Below, piece by piece: positions 44,661 to 54,987 of a stretch of 64,000 nucleotides of DNA. The translations under genes and the position numbers were made by a program. The stretch spans positions 620,001 to 684,000 of the forward strand of contig NZ_CP072390.1 in assembly GCF_018127785.1 (NCBI RefSeq). Reading direction: 5' to 3'. Each line of letters begins with the position of its first letter. Within the stretch, counting starts at the first letter, position 1. The notes below the pieces were generated by a model. That model was not told the DNA's origin and searched no databases. It was given only the letters and a program-made list of their open reading frames with translations. The stretch is from Prevotella scopos JCM 17725. Its GTDB lineage: Bacteria; Bacteroidota; Bacteroidia; Bacteroidales; Bacteroidaceae.

Positions 44661-44825
44661 AATTCTATGAATTTAGGTAATGATAATATATTTAGGTAGA
44701 TAACTCAACTTTTAATGATGCAAAGGTAGTATTTTATAGAATAATTGCAAAATATTATGCTGCTTTTGTCATGTGTTTTTCTTTGAAATGGTGGGACTGT
44801 AAGATGCATATGATATATTAAGGTG

Positions 44826-44887
44826 AATTTGCCTGCTAAATCAGTAATTAGCTGCATCATTCCATTTACTGATATAGCATGCAAATT
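44826..44887. repeat. Long imperfect inverted repeat downstream of rlmD
   Basis: 22-base arms at 44826-44847 and 44866-44887 match at 20 positions (AATTTGC.TGCTA..TCAGTAA), with an 18-base loop. It is 20 bases past the rlmD stop and may act as its terminator, although no U-tract follows; it could also be a small palindromic element. Confidence 0.55.
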
Positions 44888-44906
44888 TTATAATAGGACT
44901 TATTTT

Positions 44907-46331
44907 CTATCTTTTCTCCAATAGGACTACGTTCTCGACGTGTGGTGTATGTGGAAACATATCTACTGGTTGAACTGTAGTTACCTTATAGTCTGCGTCA
45001 AGGAGAGCTAGGTCGCGTGCCTGTGTTGCTGGATTGCAACTAACGTAAACAATTCGTTTTGGACTTGCTCCGAGGATAACGTTGATAACGTCTTGATGCA
45101 TGCCAGCACGAGGAGGGTCAGTGATGATAACATCTGGACGTCCATGTTCGTGAATGAAATCTTCTGTCAAGATGTCTTTCATGTCACCTGCATAGAAGAG
45201 TGTGTTATTAATCTTATTAACCTCTGAGTTAACTTTGGCATCTTCGATAGCTTCAGGGACATATTCTATTCCTATGACTTTCTTTGCTTTTTTAGCGACG
45301 AAGTTGGCAATGGTTCCTGTTCCTGTGTAGAGGTCATATACGAGTTCGTTACCAGAAAGGTTTGCAAACTCGCGAGCAACAGCATAAAGATGATATGCTT
45401 GTTCTGTATTGGTTTGGTAGAAACTTTTTGGTCCCACTTTAAACTTTAACTCTTCCATGGTCTCAAAGATATGGTCATTGCCCTTGAAAAGAGTAAGTTC
45501 TAAGTCGTTAAAAGTGTCGTTACCTTTTTGATTATCAACATAGAAAAGAGATGTAATCTGTGGGAAACGGTCGGCAATATGCTGCATCAGTGCCTCAGCA
45601 CGTTTGTCATCTCCCTCCTCATCATAGTGAAACTGAATGAGCACCATCCATTCACCAGTATTGGAGTTGCGAACCATGATGTCACGCAACAATCCATGTT
45701 GTGCACGGTTATCATAGAACTTCATTCCTATGTTGCGAGCGTAGTCGTAGATATCATTGCGAATCTCATTGCAAAGATTATCCATTAGCCAGCATTTCTT
45801 AATGGGATATATCTTATCGAAAGCACCAGTTATATGGAATCCAATGGCTCCTTCAGACAATCCAACACCTTCAGGTAACGCTTTCAGTTCTTCTTCTGTA
45901 AACCATCGTTTATTTGCACAGCCGAATTCGAGTTTGTTACGATATTCCTTTGTATGCACAGAACCCATTATCGGACGAAACTCAGGAAGCTCCACTTTTC
46001 CAATTCGGCTGAGTTGATCATAAACTTGTTGATGCTTTGCTTTGAGTTGTTCGTTATAAGGAAGATTTTGCCACTTACAACCGCCACAGATGCCAAAGTG
46101 TTCGCACATAGGTTCTACACGTATTGTACTTTTTTTTAGGAAACGGATGACAGTTGCTTCACAATAACTGCGTTTCTTCTTGCGTACTTGAAGATCAACA
46201 ACATCTCCAGGTACGACAAAAGGAATAAATACAACTTTATCATCAACATGTGCAACACATTTACCTTCGGCTGCCACAGCTTCAATTGTGACATTCTCCA
46301 AAATGGGTAACGGCTTTCTTTTTCTACTCAT
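44907..46331 (-). CDS. rlmD: 23S rRNA (uracil-5-)-methyltransferase
   Basis: 474 aa from ATG at 46331; an upstream open extension to 46355 contains the promoter box. A TRAM domain (LENVTIEAVAAEGKCVAHVDDK..) is followed by the iron-sulfur Cys cluster CEHFGICGGCKWQ, the methyltransferase fold (VYDLYTGTGTIANFVAKKA), DPPRAGMH and the catalytic Cys in YVSCNPATQARDLALL. It makes 5-methyluridine in 23S rRNA; the RlmD/RumA family assignment is firm, the exact target base less so. Confidence 0.94.
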   Translation of the reverse strand: MSRKRKPLPILENVTIEAVAAEGKCVAHVDDKVVFIPFVVPGDVVDLQVRKKKRSYCEATVIRFLKKSTIRVEPMCEHFGICGGCKWQNLPYNEQLKAKHQQVYDQLSRIGKVELPEFRPIMGSVHTKEYRNKLEFGCANKRWFTEEELKALPEGVGLSEGAIGFHITGAFDKIYPIKKCWLMDNLCNEIRNDIYDYARNIGMKFYDNRAQHGLLRDIMVRNSNTGEWMVLIQFHYDEEGDDKRAEALMQHIADRFPQITSLFYVDNQKGNDTFNDLELTLFKGNDHIFETMEELKFKVGPKSFYQTNTEQAYHLYAVAREFANLSGNELVYDLYTGTGTIANFVAKKAKKVIGIEYVPEAIEDAKVNSEVNKINNTLFYAGDMKDILTEDFIHEHGRPDVIITDPPRAGMHQDVINVILGASPKRIVYVSCNPATQARDLALLDADYKVTTVQPVDMFPHTPHVENVVLLEKR

Positions 46332-46351
46332 AATCTGTTTTGTATTTCGGT

Positions 46352-46360
46352 GCAAAGTTA
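46352..46360 (-). promoter_or_regulatory. -7 box of rlmD promoter
   Basis: TAACTTTGC on the minus strand, 20 bases before the ATG at 46331; it overlaps the longer open frame and supports the shorter start. Confidence 0.65.
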
Positions 46361-46486
46361 CTAATTTTTTCTTGTTTGTAATCTTCTAAATAATTTTAAT
46401 ACCCTCTGTGTTCGCTAACAACTTGAAAATGTAAGGTGAAGATAGCAATTTTCACTGAAAAGTTTGTTGCTTTGCCTATTTATTGG

Positions 46487-46495
46487 TATATTTGC
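46487..46495 (+). promoter_or_regulatory. -7 box of ppdK promoter
   Basis: TATATTTGC, 39 bases before the ATG; TTTGTTGC at 46463-46470 may be the -33 part. Confidence 0.65.
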
Positions 46496-46534
46496 ACTAT
46501 AGAAATATCTAAAAATTATTATCATTTATAACTT

Positions 46535-49261
46535 ATGAGCGAAAAGAGAGTTTATACCTTTGGTAATGGTAAGGCTGAAGGTAAGGCTGACATGAGAAAT
46601 CTTCTTGGTGGCAAGGGTGCCAATCTTGCTGAGATGAATCTTATTGGTGTTCCTGTTCCTCCAGGATTTACAATTACCACAGATGTATGTACAGAGTATT
46701 ACGAGAAGGGTAAAGAGACTGTAGTAAAGTTATTAAAAGCAGAAGTAGAAAATAGCGTTAAGCATGTAGAAAGCTTGATGAATTCTACTTTTGGAGATCC
46801 ATCCAACCCTCTTTTGGTGAGTGTACGTTCAGGCGCTCGTGCTTCTATGCCAGGTATGATGGATACTATTCTAAACCTTGGTCTCAATGACACTGTTGTA
46901 GCAGGTTTAGTAAAGAAGACGGGTAATGAGCGTTTTGCTTATGATAGTTATCGTCGATTTGTACAGATGTATGGTGATGTTGTCCTTGGTATGAAACCAG
47001 TAAACAAGGAAGACATTGATCCATTCGAAGCCATTATCCAGAAGGTTAAGGCAGAACGTGGTGTGAAACTCGATAGTGATATGACTGTTGAGGATTTGAA
47101 ACAACTCGTTGTTCTTTTCAAGAAGGCTATTAAGGATCAGACCGGTAAGGACTTCCCAGACGATCCAATGGAGCAGCTGTGGGGTGCTATTTGTGCAGTA
47201 TTCGACTCATGGATGAATGAGCGCGCTATCCTTTATCGTAAGATGGAAGGAATCCCACAGGAATGGGGTACAGCAGTAACCGTTCAGGCAATGGTATTTG
47301 GTAATATGGGTGATTCATCTGCAACAGGTGTATGCTTCTCTCGTGATGCTGGTACTGGTGAGAACCTCTTCAATGGTGAGTATCTTATCAATGCACAGGG
47401 TGAAGATGTTGTAGCAGGTATTCGTACACCACAGCAGATTACTAAGGAAGGTTCACTTCGTTGGGCAGCTCAGCAGAATATTGATGAGGAGACTCGTGCA
47501 AATAAGTTCCCTTCTATGGAAGAAGCAATGCCAGAGTTGTACAAGCAGCTTTATGCACTTCAGGATAAGCTTGAGAAGCATTACCATGATATGCAAGACA
47601 TGGAGTTCACTGTACAGGAAGGTAAGCTTTGGTTCCTCCAGACTCGTAATGGTAAGCGTACAGGTACTGCAATGGTTAAGATTGCTATGGATCTTCTCCA
47701 TGAGGGTGAGATTGATGAGAAGACAGCGCTTATGCGTTGTGAGCCAAACAAGCTCGATGAACTTCTCCACCCAGTATTTGATAAGGAAGCATTGGCACAG
47801 GCTCATGTCTTAACACGTGGTTTGCCAGCTTCTCCTGGTGCTGCAAGCGGTCAGGTAGTATTCTTTGCTGATGACGCTACAAAGTGGCATGAGGATGGCC
47901 GTCAGGTTATCATGGTTCGTATTGAAACATCTCCAGAGGACCTCGCAGGTATGTCTGCTGCTGAGGGTATCTTGACAGCTCGTGGCGGTATGACTTCACA
48001 CGCAGCCGTTGTGGCACGTGGTATGGGTAAGTGCTGTGTCAGTGGTGCTGGTGCTATCATGATCGACTATAAGACACGTACTTTAGAGATTGATGGAACA
48101 ATTATCCGTGAGGGCGACTATATCTCATTGAATGGTTCAACAGGTGAGGTTTATCTTGGTGAGGTGAAGACTCGCCCTGCTGAGGTGACAGGTGACTTCG
48201 CTGAGCTGATGGATCTTTGTAAGAAGTATAGTAAGTTGGTTGTTCGTACCAACGCAGATACTCCACACGATGCAGAGGTAGCAAGTAACTTCGGTGCTGT
48301 TGGTATTGGTCTTTGCCGTACTGAGCACATGTTCTTTGAGAACGAGAAGATTAAGGCTATGCGTGAGATGATTCTCGCAAACAGCACAGAGGAGCGTGAG
48401 AAGGCTCTTGATAAGCTCTTGCCTTATCAGAAGCAGGATTTCTATGGTATCTTGAAATGTATGGACGGTATGCCAGTTAACATCCGTCTGCTCGATCCTC
48501 CTTTGCATGAGTTTGTTCCACACGATCTTAAGGGTCAGGAGGTAATGGCTGAGGAAATGGGTGTAAGCGTTCACTTTATCCAGAGCCGTGTAAGCGCACT
48601 TTCTGAGAGCAACCCAATGTTGGGTCTTCGTGGTTGTCGTTTGGGTAATACTTTCCCAGAGATTACTGCAATGCAGACCAAGGCTATCCTCGGTGCAGCT
48701 GTTCTGTTGAAGAAGGAAGGTTATAATCCTAAGCCTGAGATTATGGTACCATTGGTAGGTATTGTTAATGAGCTTGACATTCAGGAGAGCATCATTCGCA
48801 AGACTGCAAACAAACTCTTCAAGAAGGAAGGCGTTGAGGTTGAATTCAAGGTGGGTACGATGATTGAGATTCCTCGTGCTGCTTTGACAGCTGATGTTAT
48901 TGCACAGAAGGCAGAATACTTTAGCTTCGGTACAAATGACTTGACTCAGATGACTTTCGGTTATAGTCGTGACGATATCGCAAGCTTCTTGCCAAGCTAC
49001 TTGGAGAAGAAGATTCTGGATGTAGATCCATTCCAGGTTCTCGATCAGAAGGGTGTTGGTCAGCTTATAAAGATGGGTGTTGAGAAAGGACGTAATACTC
49101 GCAAGAACCTCAAGTGTGGTATCTGTGGTGAGCATGGTGGCGAACCAAGTTCTGTTAAGTTCTGCCATCGCGTAGGTCTTAATTATGTTAGCTGCTCTCC
49201 ATTCCGTGTGCCTATCGCAAGACTCGCTGCGGCACAAGCAGCAGTGGAAGAAATGAAGTAA
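46535..49261 (+). CDS. ppdK: Pyruvate phosphate dikinase
   Basis: 908 aa, full length. An N-terminal ATP-binding domain (LLGGKGANLAEMNLIGVPVPPGFTI, SVRSGARASMPGMMDTILNLG), a swivelling phospho-His domain with the catalytic His in GGMTSHAAVVARGMGK (about 484-499), and the C-terminal PEP-binding barrel (GLCRTEHMFFE, GTMIEIPRAAL, FSFGTNDLTQMTFGYSRDD, CGICGEHGGEPSS) are all present. It reversibly interconverts pyruvate, ATP and phosphate with PEP, AMP and pyrophosphate, central in anaerobes using PPi-linked glycolysis. Single gene with a strong terminator. The opposite strand has a 366-codon open frame that I regard as a shadow. Confidence 0.97.
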   Translation: MSEKRVYTFGNGKAEGKADMRNLLGGKGANLAEMNLIGVPVPPGFTITTDVCTEYYEKGKETVVKLLKAEVENSVKHVESLMNSTFGDPSNPLLVSVRSGARASMPGMMDTILNLGLNDTVVAGLVKKTGNERFAYDSYRRFVQMYGDVVLGMKPVNKEDIDPFEAIIQKVKAERGVKLDSDMTVEDLKQLVVLFKKAIKDQTGKDFPDDPMEQLWGAICAVFDSWMNERAILYRKMEGIPQEWGTAVTVQAMVFGNMGDSSATGVCFSRDAGTGENLFNGEYLINAQGEDVVAGIRTPQQITKEGSLRWAAQQNIDEETRANKFPSMEEAMPELYKQLYALQDKLEKHYHDMQDMEFTVQEGKLWFLQTRNGKRTGTAMVKIAMDLLHEGEIDEKTALMRCEPNKLDELLHPVFDKEALAQAHVLTRGLPASPGAASGQVVFFADDATKWHEDGRQVIMVRIETSPEDLAGMSAAEGILTARGGMTSHAAVVARGMGKCCVSGAGAIMIDYKTRTLEIDGTIIREGDYISLNGSTGEVYLGEVKTRPAEVTGDFAELMDLCKKYSKLVVRTNADTPHDAEVASNFGAVGIGLCRTEHMFFENEKIKAMREMILANSTEEREKALDKLLPYQKQDFYGILKCMDGMPVNIRLLDPPLHEFVPHDLKGQEVMAEEMGVSVHFIQSRVSALSESNPMLGLRGCRLGNTFPEITAMQTKAILGAAVLLKKEGYNPKPEIMVPLVGIVNELDIQESIIRKTANKLFKKEGVEVEFKVGTMIEIPRAALTADVIAQKAEYFSFGTNDLTQMTFGYSRDDIASFLPSYLEKKILDVDPFQVLDQKGVGQLIKMGVEKGRNTRKNLKCGICGEHGGEPSSVKFCHRVGLNYVSCSPFRVPIARLAAAQAAVEEMK

Positions 49262-49281
49262 TTTCTTAGAAATATATTTTT

Positions 49282-49325
49282 TAGGCGGTATACCATGTTT
49301 TTATGTAGGTATACCGCCTATTTTT
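49282..49325 (+). terminator. Terminator of ppdK
   Basis: TAGGCGGTATACC (49282-49294) and its perfect inverse (49308-49320), followed by TTTTT. Confidence 0.92.
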
Positions 49326-49423
49326 ATATTTTATAAATGTATACCAAAAGAGGTAGAGCCTTTACCTTTCGCTCTCACTTCTAATTTACTAAGTTCATTA
49401 CAACAATCTTACTTTATACCAAT

Positions 49424-49675
49424 ATGCAATTTATTAAATCAGCGTTTATAGCACTTGCTTTGTTCTCTACGATAGGAGGAACGACTGCTTCTACAAAGAG
49501 AAATACGGATATTCAGTCTGGAACGGTTTACATTTGTACGGGTCCAAAGGCAAGAAAGTATCATTCAAGCCAAAATTGCCGTGGTCTTAATAGATGCTCT
49601 GGCAGTATAAAAAGCCTTTCTGTGAGTGCGGCAAAGTCAAAAGGCTTTAGTCCATGCAGGATTTGTTATAGATAG
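49424..49675 (+). CDS. Small secreted Cys/His protein, putative metal-binding
   Basis: 83 aa. Signal peptide about 1-23 (FIALALFSTIGGTTAS). The mature part of about 60 residues has VYICTGPKARKYHSSQNCRGL, then a Cys, a Lys/Ser-rich stretch and GFSPCRICYR at the end. The spacing KYH-x4-C-x4-C ... PC-x2-C resembles a small zinc-ribbon or Ada-like metal site found in short secreted Bacteroidota proteins. Periplasmic or exported. Function unknown; no partner gene. Confidence 0.75.
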   Translation: MQFIKSAFIALALFSTIGGTTASTKRNTDIQSGTVYICTGPKARKYHSSQNCRGLNRCSGSIKSLSVSAAKSKGFSPCRICYR

Positions 49676-50301
49676 TTTGTTTATGAACTATGTTTTAATA
49701 CACGGCAAGAAGTATGTAATATGCAGTCTTGAACCTTTATAGTTAAGTGTAAAGTAACGCTTTTTATATTCGTTCTCTACTATTTACAGCTTCTTTTTAC
49801 TATGAGTAGAAGGCTCTTAGTGCTATACACTATGTTTTAATTTATGATAGAATCACTTTTACGTGAGAAGAAATATTAATCTTTCTAACGTAAGAGTTGG
49901 ATGCGTCTAATAATTCTGTTTATATGTTGTTCTTTGAGTAATAAAAAGTTGTTAGCTCTTTTAAAAATGTAACGATATAACTATAGTATTTTTTATTTTA
50001 TTTTGCTGTCACTTTTAACACTTCACGTAAACGTACTATAAATCAGAAGGTTATACGCTGTTCTTTTGTGACACGAGTGACAGGAACTTTCATGTTTAGG
50101 ATTTCTTTTATTGTAGAAAATCAGAGATATTGGAATGAATGTGGGAAAGGCGTATTCTGAGGCGGACTCGTTTTTGACAGTAAGGATCTTATCCCAAGTT
50201 TAACTGGCAAAATTGTTTTTCATAAATTTTCGGGATATTTTGTGTAGTATTACTTGTCATTACCTACAAAATATATTCAGATTTTTAACTACTTATTTTG
50301 T
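49676..50301. other. Gene-free stretch with one 84-bp repeat
   Basis: AT-rich, no convincing gene on either strand. It contains copy A of the 85-bp direct repeat (50103-50186) and the TTTGCTGTCAC stretch at 50001-50011. No tRNA or recognised RNA fold was seen. Confidence 0.5.
50103..50186 (+). repeat. 85-bp direct repeat, copy A
   Basis: Begins TTCTTTTATTGTAGAAAATC and ends GACAGTAAGGA. It matches copy B (51812-51896) at about 85% of positions by eye, in the same orientation, the two lying on either side of the beta-lactamase-fold gene. It has no open frame. Confidence 0.8.
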
Positions 50302-51474
50302 TTAGAACAATTTGTCGCACAAGGAGTCGAAAAATGACATTTCCCATCCCATCCAATTGTAGTTGTTTCCTATTCGGACAATAATCACATTCTTCTTCTG
50401 ATTAATATAAATGAATTGGTGTCCGACACCAAACGCATAAAAAGAAGAGTTATCGGCATTGTTATCGCGATACTGATGGTACCAGCAATAATGATAACCT
50501 TTATTCTCGGTAGTCTTTTCTAAGCTCTTGTCTATCCACTCCTTGCTGACAATTTGCTTCCCATTCCACGTACCACCATTCAAATATAATCTTCCTATTT
50601 TTGCAAGGTCATACACGTTTGTAGCAATACCTCCAAAGCCTTGTGTGTGATGATGCTTACGACTGTCTATTGTAACCCATGCATCGCGTTCCATACCTAA
50701 TGGTTTCCATACCTTCTCACTCATATAGTTTGCATAGGTTTTACCCGTAGCTCGTTCAATAATCCAAGAGAGTAGAGCTGTTGTTAAACTGTTATATTCA
50801 TATTTCTCGCCAGGCTGACTTTTGAACTTTATGTGTCGGAAAAGTCGGGTGAAGTCGTGCCCATATTGCAGTTGAGTTATCTTGAATATTTTAAATAAAC
50901 CTTTTAGAGTCAATTCATAGTCCTCGTAAAAATCGAAACCAGCCTGCATATTCAGTAGGTGGACAATCCGTAACTTTTTGAATGTAGCATTGTATTGTGC
51001 CAATTCTGGAATATAATCAGTTACATAGTCGTCTACGCTCTTGATATAACCTTCGTCTACGGCAATACCACAAAGAAGCCCCGTCAACGATTTGGAAACA
51101 GAGAAAATGGTAGCATTCTTTCTTGGATAAAAAGGCTCTGTCCATTGGTCGTAAACAATACTGTCGTTATGAATAATAAGCAATTGCCCATCTTTTCCAA
51201 ACCATTGCTCAACGAGTGAATCTATTCGCATCTCCTCTGCATTTCCTGCCTTTTTGTGAGTTATATGCATACTTCTATCTATGCAACGATGCGATGCAGC
51301 AAGTGGAAAATGAAACGGATTGTTTCCTTTGAAAATAGTGTCTCGTTCCAACTTCTGATATTCATATATATCCGGACCAGAAGGACCATCGAGTGTGAGT
51401 CCACGGAATACGCTGCAACTACTGAACAACAACATAGCTACAATAAATAGAACGTTATATGCTTTTGATGCCAT
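50302..51474 (-). CDS. Serine beta-lactamase-fold lipoprotein (class C-like hydrolase)
   Basis: 390 aa. The lipobox LLFSSC gives lipidated Cys20. The active-site motif S125-V-S-K128 lies in TIFSVSKSLTGLL, with YEYNS as the second (Y-x-N) motif near 223. The third motif appears as HQFIYINQKK. It belongs to the large beta-lactamase/penicillin-binding-like hydrolase family (Pfam Beta-lactamase), whose members include esterases and D-peptidases. True antibiotic hydrolysis is not implied. The gene is bracketed by an 85-bp direct repeat and has no co-transcribed neighbour. Confidence 0.88.
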   Translation of the reverse strand: MASKAYNVLFIVAMLLFSSCSVFRGLTLDGPSGPDIYEYQKLERDTIFKGNNPFHFPLAASHRCIDRSMHITHKKAGNAEEMRIDSLVEQWFGKDGQLLIIHNDSIVYDQWTEPFYPRKNATIFSVSKSLTGLLCGIAVDEGYIKSVDDYVTDYIPELAQYNATFKKLRIVHLLNMQAGFDFYEDYELTLKGLFKIFKITQLQYGHDFTRLFRHIKFKSQPGEKYEYNSLTTALLSWIIERATGKTYANYMSEKVWKPLGMERDAWVTIDSRKHHHTQGFGGIATNVYDLAKIGRLYLNGGTWNGKQIVSKEWIDKSLEKTTENKGYHYCWYHQYRDNNADNSSFYAFGVGHQFIYINQKKNVIIVRIGNNYNWMGWEMSFFDSLCDKLF

Positions 51475-51523
51475 AATGACAATGTATTTAAGTTTTATAG
51501 TACAAAGTTACAAAAAAATATTC

Positions 51524-51747
51524 GGCTCTATAACGAATCGTGTGGGTAATTAAGTTTAAGCTCCCCTGTTATGAAATAGACCATATACTTAAAGTTTTCT
51601 GTATTTACGAATCCCCTTGCCCTCCTTTTAAGAAGTTGCTTCTGATAGGCTCAAAGCCTGTGTAAATATCTCGGTACTATTCATAAGACAAAGGTAATAT
51701 TCTTGTCTGAGTTTTCTATAATTACCCACACGATTCGTTATAGATCC
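51524..51747. repeat. Dispersed intergenic repeat, copy 3 (MITE-like, perfect-looking ends)
   Basis: Left end 51524-51550 and the inverse of the right end 51721-51747 agree at 26 of 27 positions (core GCTCTATAACGAATCGTG TGGG, broken here). The ends are those of copies 1 and 2, but the 170-base interior is unrelated to their GTGGTGC core and contains no open frame. It resembles a small non-autonomous element. Confidence 0.8.
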
Positions 51748-51811
51748 ATACTTGTTTATCAGCAGGTAGCCTAAAAATATAAAAACTATCACTTGAAATT
51801 CCAGAAGCCCC

Positions 51812-51896
51812 TTCTTTTATTGTAGAAAATCATAGATGATGGAATGAATGTGAGAAATAGCGTATTCTGAGACGGACTCGTTCTTGATAGTAAGGA
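51812..51896 (+). repeat. 85-bp direct repeat, copy B
   Basis: TTCTTTTATTGTAGAAAATC.. then GCGTATTCTGAGACGGACTC and GATAGTAAGGA; see copy A at 50103-50186. Confidence 0.8.
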
Positions 51897-51985
51897 GTTT
51901 GGAACTGTTTTCACAGTGACGGCACATCTTATTTTTTCTCCATAGTGTATGAGCCACAATAGCCCTTGTTATCATGTCATATCAT

Positions 51986-52050
51986 CGTGCGGATACTCAG
52001 CACCAATGGTGCGGACAATGAACACCAACAGTGCGGACGGTTATGACACG
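51986..52050 (+). repeat. Dispersed intergenic repeat, copy 5 (core fragment)
   Basis: CGTGCGGATACTCAGCACC, ATGGTGCGGAC and AGTGCGGACGG carry the GGTGCGG/GCTCAGCACC units seen in copies 1, 2 and 4. The remaining parts of the 51475-52198 gap have no gene. Confidence 0.5.
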
Positions 52051-52160
52051 TAAAATCACTAAAGATAAGAAAACTTGTTGATTACGAAGAAGCCTCAAGG
52101 AGAACAGAGGTTTACGTCATAAAAATCTACAGTAGTATCATTCGAAATTTCGGATGAAAC

Positions 52161-52190
52161 AAAAAAGGAGTGTATCAAATGATACACTCC
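52161..52190 (-). terminator. Terminator of clpB
   Basis: GGAGTGTATCA (52167-52177) and its inverse (52180-52190), with six T residues following on the minus strand. Confidence 0.9.
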
Positions 52191-52198
52191 CTTTTATT

Positions 52199-54787
52199 TT
52201 AATTTCTGAATACTAAGCCCTCACCGAAGCTGTCGATGATGACAGGCTTGTCACATTTGACAGTTCCTGCAAGTAATGACTTACTAAGGTCATTCAATAC
52301 GTAACGTTGGATAGCTCGTTTGACAGGGCGTGCGCCAAACTCTGGGTCATAACCCACGTCAGCAAGATAATTGATGGCTGGGTCTGTCCATTGAAGGTCA
52401 ACACCTTGTGCCTTTAACATATCCTTAACTCTCTCCAGCTGTAGACGAACAACCTCACCAATCTGCTCTTTTGTCAAAGGCAAGAACATGATAGTCTCAT
52501 CGATACGGTTGAGGAACTCTGGACGAATAGTCTTCTTCAGCATATCCATTACCGCAACTTTTGCCTTGTCGATTACTTCTTCACGGTTAGTATCGTTAAG
52601 ATGTTCAAACTGTTGCTGGATATATTGTGAACCAAGATTTGATGTCATGATGATAATCGTATTCTTGAAGTTCACAATTCGTCCCTTATTATCTGTCAGA
52701 TGACCATCGTCCAACACCTGCAAAAGAATGTTGAATACGTCTGGATGTGCCTTCTCAATCTCATCAAAGAGTACGACAGAGTAAGGCTTGCGGCGTACAG
52801 CCTCAGTAAACTGACCACCCTCATCATAGCCTACATATCCAGGAGGCGCACCGATGAGTCGAGTTACACTGAACTTCTCTTGATACTCACTCATATCAAT
52901 TCGGGTCATCATAGACTCGTCATTGAAGAGATAATCAGCCAATGCCTTTGCCAACTCAGTCTTACCGGTACCCGTTGTACCTAAGAAGATGAAGGAAGCA
53001 ATAGGCTTCTTTGGATCTTGCAATCCTGCACGTGAACGACGAACAGCATCTGCCACGGCAGTGATAGCCTCATCTTGTCCGATGACACGCTTGTGTAGTT
53101 CATCCTCTAAGTGGAGCAGTTTATCCTTCTCACTTTGTAACATTCGTGTGACAGGAATACCTGTCCAACGGCTCACAACCTCAGCGATATCATCTGCTGT
53201 AACCTCCTCGCGCACCATTGCTTGCCCATCTTGTGTCGCTTGCAACTGCTGTTGGATGTTCTTGATATCGTCTTCTAATTGCTTTAGTCGTGAGTATCTA
53301 ATCTCGGCAACACGCTCGTAATTACCCTCACGCTCGGCACGGTCAGCCTCATACTTGAGCTGTTCAATCTCTTGTTTATCCTGCTGAATCTTATTCACCA
53401 GTCCACGTTCGCCTTCCCACTTAGCGCGGAAACCATGTTCCTGCTCTTTGAGTTCAGCAATCTCTTTGTCGAGTTGTGTAATCTTTTCTGTGTCGTTCTC
53501 GCGCTTGATAGCCTCACGCTCAATCTCAAGCTGCTTCAATCTACGACTGATTTCATCCAACTCCTCTGGTACAGAGTCACGTTCCATACGCAGTTTTGCA
53601 GCAGCCTCATCCATCAAGTCGATAGCTTTATCTGGCAAGAAACGGTCTGAGATATAACGCTCAGAAAGCTTAACAGCTGCGATACAAGCATCATCTTGGA
53701 TACGTACCTTGTGATGATTCTCATAACGTTCCTTCAATCCACGAAGGATAGAGATAGCGTCCAATTCGTCTGGTTCATCTACCATAACTGTTTGGAAACG
53801 ACGCTCAAGAGCCTTATCTTTCTCAAAATATTTCTGGTATTCATTCAATGTCGTTGCACCAATAGCTCTCAACTCGCCACGTGCCAAAGCTGGTTTCAAA
53901 ATGTTTGCAGCATCCATGGCACCTTCGCCACCACCTGCGCCAACCAATGTGTGAATCTCATCAATGAAGAGAATGATGTTACCATCAGCCTGCATTACTT
54001 CCTTAACCACACTCTTAAGTCGCTCCTCGAACTCACCTTTATACTTAGCACCAGCCAACATTGCACCCATATCCAATGAGTAGAGTTGCTTGTCCTTTAA
54101 GTTTTCTGGCACATCACCACGAACGATTCTCTCTGCTAACCCCTCAACGATAGCTGTCTTACCAGTACCTGGCTCACCAATGAGAATAGGGTTATTCTTT
54201 GTACGACGAGATAGAATCTGTAATACTCTACGAATCTCTTCATCACGACCAATCACTGGGTCGAGTTTTCCTGCACGTGCATCCTCGATAAGGTTGCGCG
54301 CATACTTTTGTAATGACTGATAGTTCTCGTCACCACTTTGCGACTGTACCTTCTGACCTTGTCTAAGATCATTGATAGCAGCTGTCATTTCCTTCTCGGT
54401 ACAACCCGCATCTTTCAATATACGGCTTGCGGTTGAGTTCACTGCAAGTAGGGCGAGTAGCATCGGTTCGATACTAACGAAGTCATCACCCATCTTCTGG
54501 GAGGTCTCTACTGTACGCTGCATCACCTGATTGGTTTCAGAAGAGAGGTAGGGTTCACCACCAGATACTTTTGGTAAGTGGCTCATCTCATTCTGAATGG
54601 CAGTCTCTACAGCTTGTGCATTGACGCCAATTTTCTGGAAGACGTAATTTATTACGTCCTTTCCTTTATCCATTACACCAACTAATATGTGTACTGGCTC
54701 AATGGTCTGCTGTCCATTTCGCTGTGCAATGTTTATCGCACTCTGAACAGCTTCTTGTGCTTTGATTGTAAATTTCTCAAATGTCAT
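52199..54787 (-). CDS. clpB: Disaggregase ClpB
   Basis: 862 aa from ATG at 54787 (an in-frame TTG two codons earlier is less likely). Two AAA+ modules: the first with [13 protein letters not shown] and the second with [15 protein letters not shown]. Between them is the long coiled-coil M domain (about 405-525). The N-terminal Clp repeats begin [15 protein letters not shown]-dependent protein disaggregation with DnaK after heat stress, in the cytoplasm. No HrcA CIRCE site was seen upstream by eye. Confidence 0.97.
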   Translation of the reverse strand: MTFEKFTIKAQEAVQSAINIAQRNGQQTIEPVHILVGVMDKGKDVINYVFQKIGVNAQAVETAIQNEMSHLPKVSGGEPYLSSETNQVMQRTVETSQKMGDDFVSIEPMLLALLAVNSTASRILKDAGCTEKEMTAAINDLRQGQKVQSQSGDENYQSLQKYARNLIEDARAGKLDPVIGRDEEIRRVLQILSRRTKNNPILIGEPGTGKTAIVEGLAERIVRGDVPENLKDKQLYSLDMGAMLAGAKYKGEFEERLKSVVKEVMQADGNIILFIDEIHTLVGAGGGEGAMDAANILKPALARGELRAIGATTLNEYQKYFEKDKALERRFQTVMVDEPDELDAISILRGLKERYENHHKVRIQDDACIAAVKLSERYISDRFLPDKAIDLMDEAAAKLRMERDSVPEELDEISRRLKQLEIEREAIKRENDTEKITQLDKEIAELKEQEHGFRAKWEGERGLVNKIQQDKQEIEQLKYEADRAEREGNYERVAEIRYSRLKQLEDDIKNIQQQLQATQDGQAMVREEVTADDIAEVVSRWTGIPVTRMLQSEKDKLLHLEDELHKRVIGQDEAITAVADAVRRSRAGLQDPKKPIASFIFLGTTGTGKTELAKALADYLFNDESMMTRIDMSEYQEKFSVTRLIGAPPGYVGYDEGGQFTEAVRRKPYSVVLFDEIEKAHPDVFNILLQVLDDGHLTDNKGRIVNFKNTIIIMTSNLGSQYIQQQFEHLNDTNREEVIDKAKVAVMDMLKKTIRPEFLNRIDETIMFLPLTKEQIGEVVRLQLERVKDMLKAQGVDLQWTDPAINYLADVGYDPEFGARPVKRAIQRYVLNDLSKSLLAGTVKCDKPVIIDSFGEGLVFRN

Positions 54788-54987
54788 ATTCAAATCTCCT
54801 TCCTATAGTTCCTTTACCTTTATAATAGGCTTCGGAATTTGTTTTTATTTTTTGTTTCTGTTGCCTATATCTCAAATCTTGTGCCTATATTATGTAGGTG
54901 ACAAAGTGGCATCTGTTGTGGACAGAATGGCAGTCTTTGGTTTCATGGAAAGGTAGGGTGGGGAACGTAGGAAAATAATTTTTACGC

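Noticed and set aside
48137..49237. 366-codon open frame on the minus strand
   Set aside because: It lies wholly inside ppdK on the opposite strand and shows no domain or start signal; it is a by-product of ppdK codon use.
50302..51474. Antibiotic-resistance beta-lactamase
   Set aside because: SxxK and YxN motifs are present, but the protein is a lipoprotein of the broad hydrolase family without the class C lactamase signature elsewhere; resistance cannot be inferred.
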